From NCBI RefSeq assembly GCF_002925845.1, contig NZ_PDNI01000079.1:1-39928 (forward strand): a stretch of 39,928 bases of DNA, written 5' to 3'. Under the pieces are notes generated by a model that was not told where the DNA came from, searched no databases, and was given only the letters and a program-made list of their open reading frames with translations. The DNA is from Roseovarius nitratireducens (lineage in GTDB: Bacteria; Pseudomonadota; Alphaproteobacteria; Rhodobacterales; Rhodobacteraceae). Below are positions 7,736-16,210 of this stretch, piece by piece (the first letter of the stretch is position 1; every line of letters starts with the position of its first letter). The position numbers and the translations under genes were made by a program.

Positions 7736-8527
7736 ATGACGATTTCGATGCAGGGCAAGCGCGGGCTTATCATGGGGGTGGCCAATGATCGCTCTATCGC
7801 CTGGGGGATCGCCCGCGAGATGCGCGCGGCGGGGGCAGAGCTGGCGTTTACCTACCAGGGCGAGGCGTTCGGCAAGCGCGTGGCCCCGCTGGCCGAGAGC
7901 CTCGGGTCGGACCTGCTTCTCGACGTGGACGTGACCGACGACGAGTCGCTCGGCGTGGCGTTCGGACAACTGGCCGAGCGTTGGCCCACCATTGATTTCG
8001 TGGTTCATGCCATCGCCTATTCGGACAAGTCGGAACTGACGGGGCGGTTTCTCAACACCAGCCGTGCGAATTTCAAGCATTCGCTGGACATCTCGACCTA
8101 TTCCTTCATCGAGGTGGCGCGGCGCGCCTATCCGCTGATGAAGGCGAATGGTGGCTGCCTGATGACCCTGACCTACCAGGGATCGAACAAGGTGGTGCCC
8201 AATTACAACGTGATGGGGGTGGCCAAGGCCGCGCTAGAGGCGACGACGCGGTACCTGGCCAACGATCTCGGCCCCGACGGCATCCGCGTCAACGCGCTCA
8301 GCCCCGGCCCGATGAAGACGCTGGCGGGTGCGGCCATCGGAGGCGCGCGCAAGACGTTCAAGCACACCGAAATGAACGCGCCGCTGCGCGCCAATGCCAC
8401 GCTCGAGGCGATCGGCGGCACGGCGGTCTGGCTTGCCTCGGACGCCGGGGCGTGCACCAGCGGCGAGATCATCCATATTGATTGCGGCTACCATGTTCTG
8501 GGGATGCCGCAGGCCGAGAACCTCTGA
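7736..8527 (+). CDS. fabI: Enoyl-[ACP] reductase (NADH), FabI type
   Basis: This 263-residue short-chain dehydrogenase-like protein carries the FabI start KRGLIMGVANDRSIAWGIA (nucleotide binding) and the Tyr-x6-Lys pair, Y157 and K164 in YNVMGVAK, matching Y156 and K163 in Escherichia coli. It catalyses the last reduction in each cycle of fatty acid elongation and is the classic triclosan target. It lies 7 bases after fabB with only a weak ribosome binding site, so translational coupling is likely. An in-frame ATG at 7748 is an alternative start. Confidence 0.96.
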   Translation: MTISMQGKRGLIMGVANDRSIAWGIAREMRAAGAELAFTYQGEAFGKRVAPLAESLGSDLLLDVDVTDDESLGVAFGQLAERWPTIDFVVHAIAYSDKSELTGRFLNTSRANFKHSLDISTYSFIEVARRAYPLMKANGGCLMTLTYQGSNKVVPNYNVMGVAKAALEATTRYLANDLGPDGIRVNALSPGPMKTLAGAAIGGARKTFKHTEMNAPLRANATLEAIGGTAVWLASDAGACTSGEIIHIDCGYHVLGMPQAENL

Positions 8528-8588
8528 GGTCAGGGCGCGGCCCAGGTTCTGCCCCATTCCCGCCATGCGGAAGCGATAACCTGCGGTA

Positions 8589-8897
8589 ATGTCCGTGGTC
8601 TATTCATCCCAACCTCCGCGAGAGCAGGTTCTTGCCGCCAGAGCGCGCCGCGCGCGGGCCTGGGCCTGGCCGGTGCGGCTGGCGCTGCTGGTCTGTATCG
8701 GCACGGCGATCTGGCAGGAGCCGCGGCTTGCACCATGGGTGCACGCGCGGATGCAGGAGGCGGTCGCCTACGCCGGGGCCGCTATCGAGGGCGCGCCGGG
8801 GCCGGGTACGCTTCTGGCGGGGATGGGCGGCGGCTCATTCTCCTCGGGCAACAAGGCGGGGCTTTCGGGATGGTTCATCGACACGGTGATGCGCTGA
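8589..8897 (+). CDS. Small hypothetical protein with one membrane segment
   Basis: I do not recognise this 102-residue protein. A positively charged N-terminus with many arginines (ARARRARAW) precedes a hydrophobic helix (about 26-43, WPVRLALLVCIGTAIW). The rest is Gly/Ala-rich (GMGGGSFSSGNK). The arginines before the helix suggest the C-terminal part is outside the cytoplasm. The ribosome binding site is weak. It follows fabI by about 60 bases and could be cotranscribed. Codon use resembles the neighbours, which supports it being real. Confidence 0.55.
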   Translation: MSVVYSSQPPREQVLAARARRARAWAWPVRLALLVCIGTAIWQEPRLAPWVHARMQEAVAYAGAAIEGAPGPGTLLAGMGGGSFSSGNKAGLSGWFIDTVMR

Positions 8898-9067
8898 GGC
8901 ACTGGCCACGCCGTCGTGAGTGGCGCGCGTGTTGATCTCGACACATGAATGCCCATCTCGGATGTATGACACACACGAGCCGCACCCACCCCAATGTGCC
9001 GAGCGTAGATCAATCGGACCGCACGGTGCCTGCGAACCTGCGCCAATCCGGCCCCACCCCCGTCCAG

Positions 9068-10273
9068 ATGCTGATTTCAACACGGGTGCGCAAATCACCG
9101 TTCTGGCACCTGTCGATCGAGGCCGGGGCGTGGCGCGCCACCGTCTACAACCGCATGTATCACCCGCGCGGCTATGCCCGGCCCGAGGATGGCGGGGCGA
9201 TGGCGGAATACCGGGCGCTGGTCAATGGCGTGACGCTGTGGAACGTCGCGGTGGAGCGGCAGATCCGCGTGCGTGGCCCCGATGCCGAGGATTTCGTCAA
9301 CACTGTCATCACCCGCGACGCCACCCGCATCCAGCCGATGCATGGCAAATACTGCATATTGTGCAATGACAAGGGCGGCATCCTGAACGATCCGGTTCTG
9401 CTGCGGTTGTCGGAGGATGAATTCTGGTTCTCGATCTCGGACAGCGACCTGATGCTGTGGTTGCAGGGGGTGAACACGCCGAAACGCTGGGATGTCGATA
9501 TCCGCGAGCTGGACGTGGCCCCGTTGCAGGTGCAAGGCCCGCTGTCGGAAGAGTTGATGGCTGACCTGCTGGGCGAAGGGCTGCGGGAAATTCCTTATTA
9601 CGGGCTGATGGAGGCGCAGATCGATGGCTGCCCGGTGGTCATCAGCCAGACCGGGTTTAGCGGCGAGAAGGGATACGAGATCTACGTGCGCAATGCCTCG
9701 CAGACGGCCGAGCGCGTGTGGTACGCGCTTCGCGGCATCGGGGCGCATTACGGCTTGCGGGTGATCGCCCCCGGGCATCACCGTCGGATCGCGGCGGGCA
9801 TCCTGTCCTGGGGGCAGGACATGGATGCCGAGACCTCGCCGTTTCAGGTTAATCTCGCCTACCAGGTGCCGCGCAACAAGGGTGCCAACTATATCGGCAA
9901 GGCGGCGCTGGAGGAGCAGCGCGACGAGATCGAGGCGGGGCGCTACCCGTTCGCGCTGAAACTCGTGGGGCTCAAGATGGGTGGCCTGCCGATCACGGAT
10001 TACGCGCCGGATTTCTGGCTGGTCGGGGACGAAAACGACGAACGCTGCGGCTATGTCACCTCGCCGTGGTATTTGCCCGACCTGGAGCAGAACATCGCGC
10101 TTGCCTACGTGCCGTGGGAGAAATCGGCCATCGGCACGCGGCTTCGGGTGGAACTGCCCGAGATGTATCAGGAAAGCTCGGGAAAATCGGTATGGGCGAT
10201 CGTGTCCGAGGTGCCCTTCGTCGTGTCGGCGCATCCGAGTGCGCGCGAGCGCCGGAAAGAGGGCGGTTCCTGA
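9068..10273 (+). CDS. DmdA-like GcvT-family aminomethyltransferase/demethylase
   Basis: This protein of about 401 residues has the GcvT fold (tetrahydrofolate-binding T-protein). Phrases such as TVYNRMYHP, LWNVAVERQIRVRGPDAE, DPVLLRLSEDEFWFSISDSD and the IEAGLLSYG-like AAGILSWGQDMD resemble DmdA, the tetrahydrofolate-dependent demethylase of dimethylsulfoniopropionate. It is more distant than the canonical Roseobacter DmdA and longer, so it may act on another methylated compound. The start is uncertain. The ATG at 9068 (MLISTRVRKSPFW) lines up with family starts, while in-frame ATGs at 8945 and 8966 would add about 40 residues of unremarkable sequence. No start has a strong ribosome binding site. 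Confidence 0.75.
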   Translation: MLISTRVRKSPFWHLSIEAGAWRATVYNRMYHPRGYARPEDGGAMAEYRALVNGVTLWNVAVERQIRVRGPDAEDFVNTVITRDATRIQPMHGKYCILCNDKGGILNDPVLLRLSEDEFWFSISDSDLMLWLQGVNTPKRWDVDIRELDVAPLQVQGPLSEELMADLLGEGLREIPYYGLMEAQIDGCPVVISQTGFSGEKGYEIYVRNASQTAERVWYALRGIGAHYGLRVIAPGHHRRIAAGILSWGQDMDAETSPFQVNLAYQVPRNKGANYIGKAALEEQRDEIEAGRYPFALKLVGLKMGGLPITDYAPDFWLVGDENDERCGYVTSPWYLPDLEQNIALAYVPWEKSAIGTRLRVELPEMYQESSGKSVWAIVSEVPFVVSAHPSARERRKEGGS

Positions 10274-10280
10274 GCGCGGG

Positions 10281-11156
10281 TCAGAACCACTGCCCCGGCT
10301 CCATCAGGCCGAGGTCGAGCAACTGCCGCGAGTGCCATTCGAATGGCACGGAATTGTGCCAGGTGAAGGTCGGGATGTCGAAGGTCGAGCCCGGATTGCG
10401 CTTGAGCGCCTTGGCGGTGCGAAACGACGCGATGGCCGCGGTCAGGTTGTTGTGCCAGGGGCAGGCATAGGTGTTGTATTCCTCGTCCGAGAAGGTGTGA
10501 TCGGCGCGCAGGCGCACCCCCGGTTGCGCGCGAAACAGCGCGACGCGGTCGATCTTGCGGCGGTCCGGGGGGATGTGCTCCTCGAAGCGCCAGCGCAGCC
10601 CGCCGAAGAAATCGAGCTGGCGTTCCCTGGGTTGGTTGTGATTGTCCGGGTCGGGGCGCCCGAGCGCGTAATAGCCCGAGCGGTCGAGCTGTGCCTCCTC
10701 AAGCGAGACGGCATCGGCATGGCGGTCGAGATCGGGAGCGTAGAGGTCGATCACGTAGGCAAGCATCGCATCGCGCTGTTCCTCGGCGTGGAAGGTGAGC
10801 AGCTCGCCGACGCTGCGCGTTTCGCAGAACGGGTAGAACAGGTATTCGGCGTTGAAACAGTAATACATCCAAAGCCCCGGCGCGGCGGCGGCCACGGCGT
10901 TGACCGCGGTGATCGGGTCCTCGCCGCCCGGCGCGTCGAAGCGGATGCGGTGGACTATCGGCTCTGCGGTGACGTCGGGCGCGGCGGCAAAGGCGTCGGG
11001 CGCGAAGAACAGCACCGACTTGAACCCTAGGTCGATATGATGGCGCAGGGTCGAGTCGATCTCGGTCTCGTCCTCGGCGAAGATCATCGCCAGCGGCCCG
11101 GTGGAAAGCGCCGTGCCCGGCGCGGCCAGGAATTCCTTGAGCGTGGGTGCCGTCAT
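10281..11156 (-). CDS. Glycosyltransferase family 2-like protein
   Basis: This 291-residue protein has an N-terminal pattern (GPLAMIFAEDETEIDSTLRH, then LGFKSVLFFAPD) that fits the Glyco_tranf_2_4-type fold seen in roseobacterial cell-surface loci. The rest is rich in aromatic residues and histidine (NHNQPRERQLDFFGGLRWRFEEH). No signal peptide or membrane helix is seen. I cannot name a substrate, and no polysaccharide genes lie next to it. It converges on the DmdA-like gene with 7 bases between stops, and its start faces away from miaB. The ATG at 11156 (MTAPTLKEFL) was chosen over an in-frame start 54 bases upstream because the extra residues look non-coding. Confidence 0.6.
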   Translation of the reverse strand: MTAPTLKEFLAAPGTALSTGPLAMIFAEDETEIDSTLRHHIDLGFKSVLFFAPDAFAAAPDVTAEPIVHRIRFDAPGGEDPITAVNAVAAAAPGLWMYYCFNAEYLFYPFCETRSVGELLTFHAEEQRDAMLAYVIDLYAPDLDRHADAVSLEEAQLDRSGYYALGRPDPDNHNQPRERQLDFFGGLRWRFEEHIPPDRRKIDRVALFRAQPGVRLRADHTFSDEEYNTYACPWHNNLTAAIASFRTAKALKRNPGSTFDIPTFTWHNSVPFEWHSRQLLDLGLMEPGQWF

Positions 11157-11267
11157 TTGTCTGTCCTGCCCGTTTCGGTGCAGAATCGGCAAAACCGGCG
11201 GGCATTGCAAGAGGGGCCTGCCCTGATGTAGGAGCCGAGCGTGAATTCACAGGCAGGAGCCGGGCGC

Positions 11268-12590
11268 ATGGCCGATCCCAGAAAGCTCTATATCCGCACC
11301 TATGGCTGTCAGATGAACGTGTATGACAGCGAGCGCATGGTCGAGGCCATGGGCGCGGCGGGCTATGTCGAGACCGGGGACGCGGCCGAGGCGGACATGA
11401 TCCTGCTCAACACCTGCCATATCCGCGAAAAGGCCGCCGAGAAGGTCTATTCCGAGCTGGGCCGCCTGCGGGCGCTGAAGGCTGACAACCCCGATCTCAT
11501 GATCGGGGTGGCGGGGTGCGTGGCGCAGGCCGAGGGTGAGGAGATCATGCGCCGCCAGCCGCTGGTCGACCTGGTGGTGGGGCCGCAGAGCTATCACCGC
11601 TTGCCGCAGATGGAGGCGCGGGTGCGCGGGGGCGAGAAGGCGCTCGACACCGATTTCCCGGCCGATGACAAGTTCGACACGCTGCGCAAGCGCCCCAAGG
11701 CGAAGCGCGGGCCGACCGCGTTCCTGACCGTGCAGGAGGGCTGTGACAAGTTCTGTGCCTTCTGCGTGGTGCCCTATACCCGTGGGGCCGAGGTGAGCCG
11801 TCCGCCCGCGCGGGTGCTGGAAGAGGCGCGCGACCTGGTCGAACGCGGGGTGCGCGAGATCACCCTGCTGGGGCAGAACGTCAACGCCTATCACGGGGCC
11901 GGAGAGGGCGGAGACTGGAGCCTCGCGCGGCTCATCTGGGCGCTCAATGACATCGAGGGGCTGGAGCGTATCCGATTCACCACCAGCCACCCCAACGACA
12001 TGACCGACGACCTGATCGCGGCGCATGGCGAGTGTGCAAAGCTGATGCCCTACCTGCATCTGCCGGTGCAGTCGGGCAGCGACCGCATCCTCAAGCGGAT
12101 GAACCGCAAGCACACCGCCGAGGGCTATATCCGCCTGATTGAGCGGATTCGCGCGGCGCGGCCCGATATCCTCATCTCGGGCGATTTCATCACCGGCTTT
12201 CCCGAGGAAACCGAGGACGATTTCCGGGCCACGCTCGACCTGATCGAGGCCGTCGGATACGGGCAGGCGTTTTCGTTCAAGTATTCCACGCGCCCCGGCA
12301 CCCCCGCCGCCGAGCGCCCGCAGGTGGATGAGGAGGTCAAGGCCGAGCGGCTGCACCGGCTGCAGGACCTCATCACCCGGCAGCAGCGTGCGGTGCAGGA
12401 CGCGATGGTGGGTCGCACCGTGGGCGTTCTCTTCGAGAAACCAGGGCGGATGGCCGGGCAGATGGTGGGCAAGTCCGACCACCTGCACGCGGTCCACGTC
12501 ACCGACCCCGGCCTCGGGGTGGGCGATCTAGTGCAGGTCGAGATCGTCGAGAGCGGGGCCAATTCACTGGCCGGACGGGTCGTCGCATAG
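11268..12590 (+). CDS. miaB: tRNA-2-methylthio-N6-dimethylallyladenosine synthase
   Basis: This 440-residue radical-SAM methylthiotransferase adds a methylthio group to i6A37 of tRNAs reading UNN codons. All six cluster cysteines are present: C14, C50 and C84 in the N-terminal UPF0004 domain, and C159, C163 and C166 in CDKFCAFC of the radical-SAM domain. The C-terminal TRAM domain ends with [17 protein letters not shown]. The ATG at 11268 has AGGAG nine bases upstream. A GTG at 11241 with its own AGGAG is an alternative giving nine extra residues. Confidence 0.96.
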   Translation: MADPRKLYIRTYGCQMNVYDSERMVEAMGAAGYVETGDAAEADMILLNTCHIREKAAEKVYSELGRLRALKADNPDLMIGVAGCVAQAEGEEIMRRQPLVDLVVGPQSYHRLPQMEARVRGGEKALDTDFPADDKFDTLRKRPKAKRGPTAFLTVQEGCDKFCAFCVVPYTRGAEVSRPPARVLEEARDLVERGVREITLLGQNVNAYHGAGEGGDWSLARLIWALNDIEGLERIRFTTSHPNDMTDDLIAAHGECAKLMPYLHLPVQSGSDRILKRMNRKHTAEGYIRLIERIRAARPDILISGDFITGFPEETEDDFRATLDLIEAVGYGQAFSFKYSTRPGTPAAERPQVDEEVKAERLHRLQDLITRQQRAVQDAMVGRTVGVLFEKPGRMAGQMVGKSDHLHAVHVTDPGLGVGDLVQVEIVESGANSLAGRVVA

Positions 12591-12758
12591 GGCCGGCGAA
12601 TGTGGCGAGATTGCGGCTCGATAGGGATTGTTTCCCGTTCGTCCACAATATCTGGTGAAATTTGCTTCACAAAGAGCGTAAATTAGTTAAACTCCTGATA
12701 GATTTGATGACAGCCGCGTCGTTCCAGGCGCGGTATTTGACAACAGGGGACTGGGACA
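12591..12758 (+). promoter_or_regulatory. AT-richer leader of the OmpA/lipoprotein pair
   Basis: This gap is less GC-rich than its surroundings (notably 12655-12715) and holds the promoter of the OmpA-type gene. No -35/-10 pair stands out clearly enough to assign. GGGGACTGGGA lies just before the GTG start at 12759. Confidence 0.35.
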
Positions 12759-13337
12759 GTGGCAAGCAAGATATCCGAGATACTGCGCCGGGCCGCGGGG
12801 GGCGCCGCGGTCATGGCGCTCGGGGCGTCGGTCTTTGCCGGGGCTGCGATCGCCCAACAGGGCCAGCGTACCGTGACGGGGGAGCGGTATATTCCGACCA
12901 TCTGGATCGATCCGGATGGCTGCGAGCACTGGGTGATGGATGACGGGGCCGAGGGCTACATGAGCCCGCATGTCAACCGTCAGGGCATCCCGGTGTGCCG
13001 TGAGATCAACCTGTGCGGCGTCGTGAATACAGATCAGCTCTTTGCCACCGACAGCGCACGCATCCACCCCGCCGGTCAACAGCGGCTGCGCGAGTTCTTC
13101 CAGAGCGCGGGGGCGGTATCCTACACCATCGTCGGCCATACCGACAGCCGCGCCTCGGACGAATACAACATGCGCCTGTCGTATCGCCGCGCCAACGCGG
13201 TGGCCTCGGTGGCGCGCAGCGCGGGGGCCCGAATCGCGGATGTGCGCGGGTATGGCGAGCGGATGCCCAAAGCGTCGAACAATACCGCCCAAGGCATGGC
13301 GCAGAATCGCCGTGTCGAGATCATGTGCTGGCGCTGA
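12759..13337 (+). CDS. OmpA-family protein with an N-terminal cysteine-bracketed module
   Basis: This 192-residue exported protein starts with a signal peptide (about 1-33, cleavage near AIAQQG). It then has a short module at 49-80 that begins WIDPDGC and ends IPVC, and an OmpA-type peptidoglycan-binding domain at about 90-190 (SYTIVGHTDSRAS, YNMRLSYRRANAV, GYGERMP, NRRVEI). It is probably anchored to the cell wall in the periplasm or outer membrane. The start codon is GTG. The lipoprotein that follows 13 bases later repeats the 32-residue module with the same cysteine spacing, so the two proteins probably work together. Confidence 0.85.
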   Translation: MASKISEILRRAAGGAAVMALGASVFAGAAIAQQGQRTVTGERYIPTIWIDPDGCEHWVMDDGAEGYMSPHVNRQGIPVCREINLCGVVNTDQLFATDSARIHPAGQQRLREFFQSAGAVSYTIVGHTDSRASDEYNMRLSYRRANAVASVARSAGARIADVRGYGERMPKASNNTAQGMAQNRRVEIMCWR

Positions 13338-13350
13338 AGGGATTTGAGCA

Positions 13351-13647
13351 ATGAAAATCTTTAAACTCGTTCTTGTTCTGCCGACGGTCGGACTTTTGGC
13401 AGCCTGTGAGGTCGGCCCCGACAAGAGCCGCGACCGGGGCATCGACTCCAAGCACCTCAGTCAGCTTCAGGCGGGGATCTGGGTCGATCCCAACGGCTGC
13501 GATCACTGGATCATCGACGACGGCCTCGAGGGGTATCTCTCGCAGCGGCTCGACAAGTACGGCAAGCCGGTCTGCTCGGGTGTCGCGCCGCCAACCGTGG
13601 CGACGGGTCCGTTCAAGAAAGGCAGCAGGATTTCCGACCCGCTCTGA
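13351..13647 (+). CDS. Small lipoprotein sharing a module with the upstream OmpA protein
   Basis: This 98-residue protein has a type II signal peptide with lipobox LLAAC (Cys19 lipidated after processing). Residues 44-75 (WVDPNGC to GKPVC) match residues 49-80 of the neighbouring OmpA-type protein: 18 of 32 identities by eye, with 25 residues between the two cysteines in both. The tail is short and polar. AAGGGATTTGAGCA upstream gives a fair ribosome binding site. A glutamate at +2 is seen (CEVG), so by the usual rule it would go to the outer membrane. Function is unknown. Confidence 0.8.
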   Translation: MKIFKLVLVLPTVGLLAACEVGPDKSRDRGIDSKHLSQLQAGIWVDPNGCDHWIIDDGLEGYLSQRLDKYGKPVCSGVAPPTVATGPFKKGSRISDPL

Positions 13648-13776
13648 TCGTGCAGGGCAAAAACAGGCAAAGGGGCGCGGGGCCGGGCGGCTTCGCGCCT
13701 TTCACATGCTTGTCGCTTGCGCCCGGCGGCACATCTTGGCAGGGTCGGGATGCAACTCTGACCCTTGGAGACCTGT

Positions 13777-14787
13777 TTGGGTAACACCGCATCGCCCCCC
13801 GCCCCCGGCCCCGATTCGCTCCACGAGACGGCGGTCGAATTTCCAGACAACAAGCTGCTGATCGACCTGTGCGGTGAATATGACCGCAACCTCGCCGAGA
13901 TCGAGCGCGTTCTCGGCGTGCAGATCGTGCGGCGCGGCAACCTGTTATCCGTTCTGGGCGAAGAGGCACCGGCCGCCGAGGCGACGGGTGTGCTCAATGC
14001 TCTCTACGCCCGGCTCGAAGGTGGCAAGGACGTGGATTTCGCCGACGTGGACCGCGAGCTGCGCATGGGGGCCGATGACGAGGCGACAACCGGCGGGCTC
14101 GACGGCGATCAGCTTGAAATGTTCAAGGGCGGTGCGGTCGAGATCCGCACCCGCAAGAAGCTGGTAGAGCCGCGCACCGACGCGCAGAAGGCCTATGTGA
14201 AATCGCTCTACGCGCATGAGCTGGTCTTTGGCATCGGGCCCGCGGGCACCGGCAAGACCTATCTCGCCGTCGCCGTCGGCGTGAACATGTTCATCGAGGG
14301 GCATGTGGACCGGATCATCCTGGCGCGCCCGGCGGTGGAGGCGGGCGAGAAGCTGGGCTATCTGCCCGGCGACATGAAGGAAAAGGTCGATCCCTACATG
14401 CAGCCGCTCTACGACGCGCTGAACGATTTCCTGCCGGGCAAGCAACTGGCCAAGCTGATCGAGGAAAAGCGGATCGAGATCGCGCCGCTCGCGTTCATGC
14501 GCGGGCGCACGCTGTCGAACGCGTTCGTGGTGCTCGACGAGGCGCAGAACGCCACCTCGATGCAGATGAAGATGTTCCTCACCCGCCTGGGCGAAGGCAG
14601 CCGCATGGTCGTGACCGGCGATCGCACGCAGATCGACCTGCCGCGCGGCGTGCCCTCGGGGCTGTCGGATGCCGAGCGGTTGCTGGGGTCCATCCCGCAG
14701 ATCAGCTTCAACTACTTCTCTGCGCGCGACGTGGTGCGCCACCCGCTGGTGGCGGCGATCATCGAGGCCTACGAGGCCGATGGCTGA
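13777..14787 (+). CDS. PhoH family protein
   Basis: This protein of about 336 residues has an N-terminal KH-like region and a C-terminal P-loop ATPase domain: Walker A GPAGTGKT near 154-161 and Walker B FVVLDEAQNAT. PhoH proteins of this type are linked to RNA metabolism and commonly sit before ybeY, as here. The start is uncertain. TTG at 13777 has GGAG six bases upstream and fits family lengths. TTG at 13765 would add four residues but would place the ribosome binding site inside the gene. ybeY begins 3 bases after the stop. Confidence 0.93.
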   Translation: MGNTASPPAPGPDSLHETAVEFPDNKLLIDLCGEYDRNLAEIERVLGVQIVRRGNLLSVLGEEAPAAEATGVLNALYARLEGGKDVDFADVDRELRMGADDEATTGGLDGDQLEMFKGGAVEIRTRKKLVEPRTDAQKAYVKSLYAHELVFGIGPAGTGKTYLAVAVGVNMFIEGHVDRIILARPAVEAGEKLGYLPGDMKEKVDPYMQPLYDALNDFLPGKQLAKLIEEKRIEIAPLAFMRGRTLSNAFVVLDEAQNATSMQMKMFLTRLGEGSRMVVTGDRTQIDLPRGVPSGLSDAERLLGSIPQISFNYFSARDVVRHPLVAAIIEAYEADG

Positions 14788-14790
14788 GCA

Positions 14791-15282
14791 ATGCCCGTGG
14801 AGATGATCGTCGAGGATGCGCGCTGGAATGAAGCTGGGTTGGAGGCGTTGGCGTCGCGCGCGGCGCAGGCTACGCTCGCCCATCTCGGGCTCGATCCCGA
14901 GTTGTGGGAGATCAGCCTGCTGGCCTGCGACGATTCGCGCATCATGGCGCTCAACGCCGATTTCCGGGACAAACCCGCCGCCACCAACGTGCTGAGCTGG
15001 CCCGCCGAGGACCGCGCACCGGAGGCGCCCGGAGCCCGCCCCGCCCCGCCCGAGCCGGACGTGGAGCCCTTTCTTGGTGATGTCGCCATAGCTTGGGAGA
15101 CCTGCGCGCGCGAGGCCGCCGAGGCGGGCCGCCCGTTGGCCGATCACGTCACCCATCTTGTCGTTCACGCGGTTCTGCACCTGCTGGGCTATGATCACAT
15201 CCGTGACCCGGATGCCACGCTCATGGAGACAACCGAGATCACGATACTTGGCAAACTGGGGGTTCCTGACCCATATACTTGA
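14791..15282 (+). CDS. ybeY: Endoribonuclease YbeY (rRNA maturation factor)
   Basis: This 163-residue protein carries the metal-binding motif of the UPF0054 family: H126, H130 and H136 in HAVLHLLGYDH. YbeY takes part in 16S rRNA 3'-end maturation and ribosome quality control. The acidic/proline-rich insertion at about 73-92 (APEAPGARPAPPEPD) is longer than in Escherichia coli. It starts 3 bases after phoH and precedes the CorC-like gene by 40 bases, the usual order phoH-ybeY-corC-lnt. Confidence 0.95.
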   Translation: MPVEMIVEDARWNEAGLEALASRAAQATLAHLGLDPELWEISLLACDDSRIMALNADFRDKPAATNVLSWPAEDRAPEAPGARPAPPEPDVEPFLGDVAIAWETCAREAAEAGRPLADHVTHLVVHAVLHLLGYDHIRDPDATLMETTEITILGKLGVPDPYT

Positions 15283-15322
15283 CATGAAGGGGTGTTTTGC
15301 CCCGCCACCTGAGACGAGACGA

Positions 15323-16210
15323 ATGGACGAAAGCATAGAAGGATCACCTGGCGCGGCGCGGAGCGCGCAGCCTGAGGGCCGAACCGAGAGCGACGAGACG
15401 GGCGGATTCTTTCGCCGGGTTATCGGTATTTTCAACCACAGTGACGAAGACGACGCGGAGGACGAGGTGCCCGACGGATCGGGGGCCGCGATCTTTGGCG
15501 TCGATCGGTTGCGCGATGTCACGGTCGAGGACGTGGCCGTCCCCACCGCCGAGATCGTCGCCGTGCCGGTGGATATCACGCTGGACGATCTCGTGCAGGT
15601 GTTTCGCGAGAGCGGCATGTCGCGCCTGCCGGTCTTCGAGGGCACGCTCGACACGCCGCTCGGCATGATCCACCTCAAGGATTTCGCGCTCAAGCACGGC
15701 TTTAACGGCAAGAGCGCGAAGCTGTCGATCCGGCCCATGCTGCGCCCGTTGCTCTATGTGCCGCCGTCGATGCCGATCGGCGTGCTGATGCAGAAGATGC
15801 AGGCCGAGCGACGGCACATGGCGCTGGTGATTGACGAGTATGGCGGTGTCGATGGCCTCGTGACCATCGAGGACCTGATCGAACAGGTGGTGGGAGAGAT
15901 CGAGGACGAGCACGACACCGACGACGATGCCTATTGGCACAAGGAGGGGCCGGGGTCCTATCTCGCCGCCGCCAAGACGCCGCTGGATCAGTTCGAGGCC
16001 GAGATCGGCCTGTCGCTCACCGACACCGACGAGGTCGACGAGGAAGAGATCGACACGCTTGGCGGGCTGGTCTTCATGCTGCTGGGCCGGGTGCCCGCGC
16101 GCGGCGAGGTGATCGAGCATCCCACGGGCGCGAGCCTCGAGGTGGTCGAGGCCGACCCGCGCCGGATCAAGCGGGTGCGGGTGCGCGTCCCGAGTCTCGC
16201 CGGTGAGTGA
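15323..16210 (+). CDS. CBS-domain transporter-associated protein, CorC/HlyC type
   Basis: This 295-residue protein has an acidic N-terminus ([13 protein letters not shown]), two CBS domains at about 65-190 ([52 protein letters not shown]) and a C-terminal CorC_HlyC domain ([17 protein letters not shown]). It lacks the DUF21 membrane domain, so it is the short cytoplasmic form found beside lnt. The role in magnesium or cobalt efflux is inferred from CorC in enteric bacteria. Its stop overlaps the lnt start by eight bases. Confidence 0.92.
   Translation: MDESIEGSPGAARSAQPEGRTESDETGGFFRRVIGIFNHSDEDDAEDEVPDGSGAAIFGVDRLRDVTVEDVAVPTAEIVAVPVDITLDDLVQVFRESGMSRLPVFEGTLDTPLGMIHLKDFALKHGFNGKSAKLSIRPMLRPLLYVPPSMPIGVLMQKMQAERRHMALVIDEYGGVDGLVTIEDLIEQVVGEIEDEHDTDDDAYWHKEGPGSYLAAAKTPLDQFEAEIGLSLTDTDEVDEEEIDTLGGLVFMLLGRVPARGEVIEHPTGASLEVVEADPRRIKRVRVRVPSLAGE

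Noticed and set aside
6346-7785. N-terminal extension of the cysteine-cluster protein to 682 residues
   Set aside because: The extra part mirrors fabB. A GTG with a good ribosome binding site at 6345 gives a complete protein.
13945-15738. A 597-codon minus-strand frame across phoH, ybeY and the CorC-like gene
   Set aside because: It is antisense to three well-supported genes and contains no recognisable domain.
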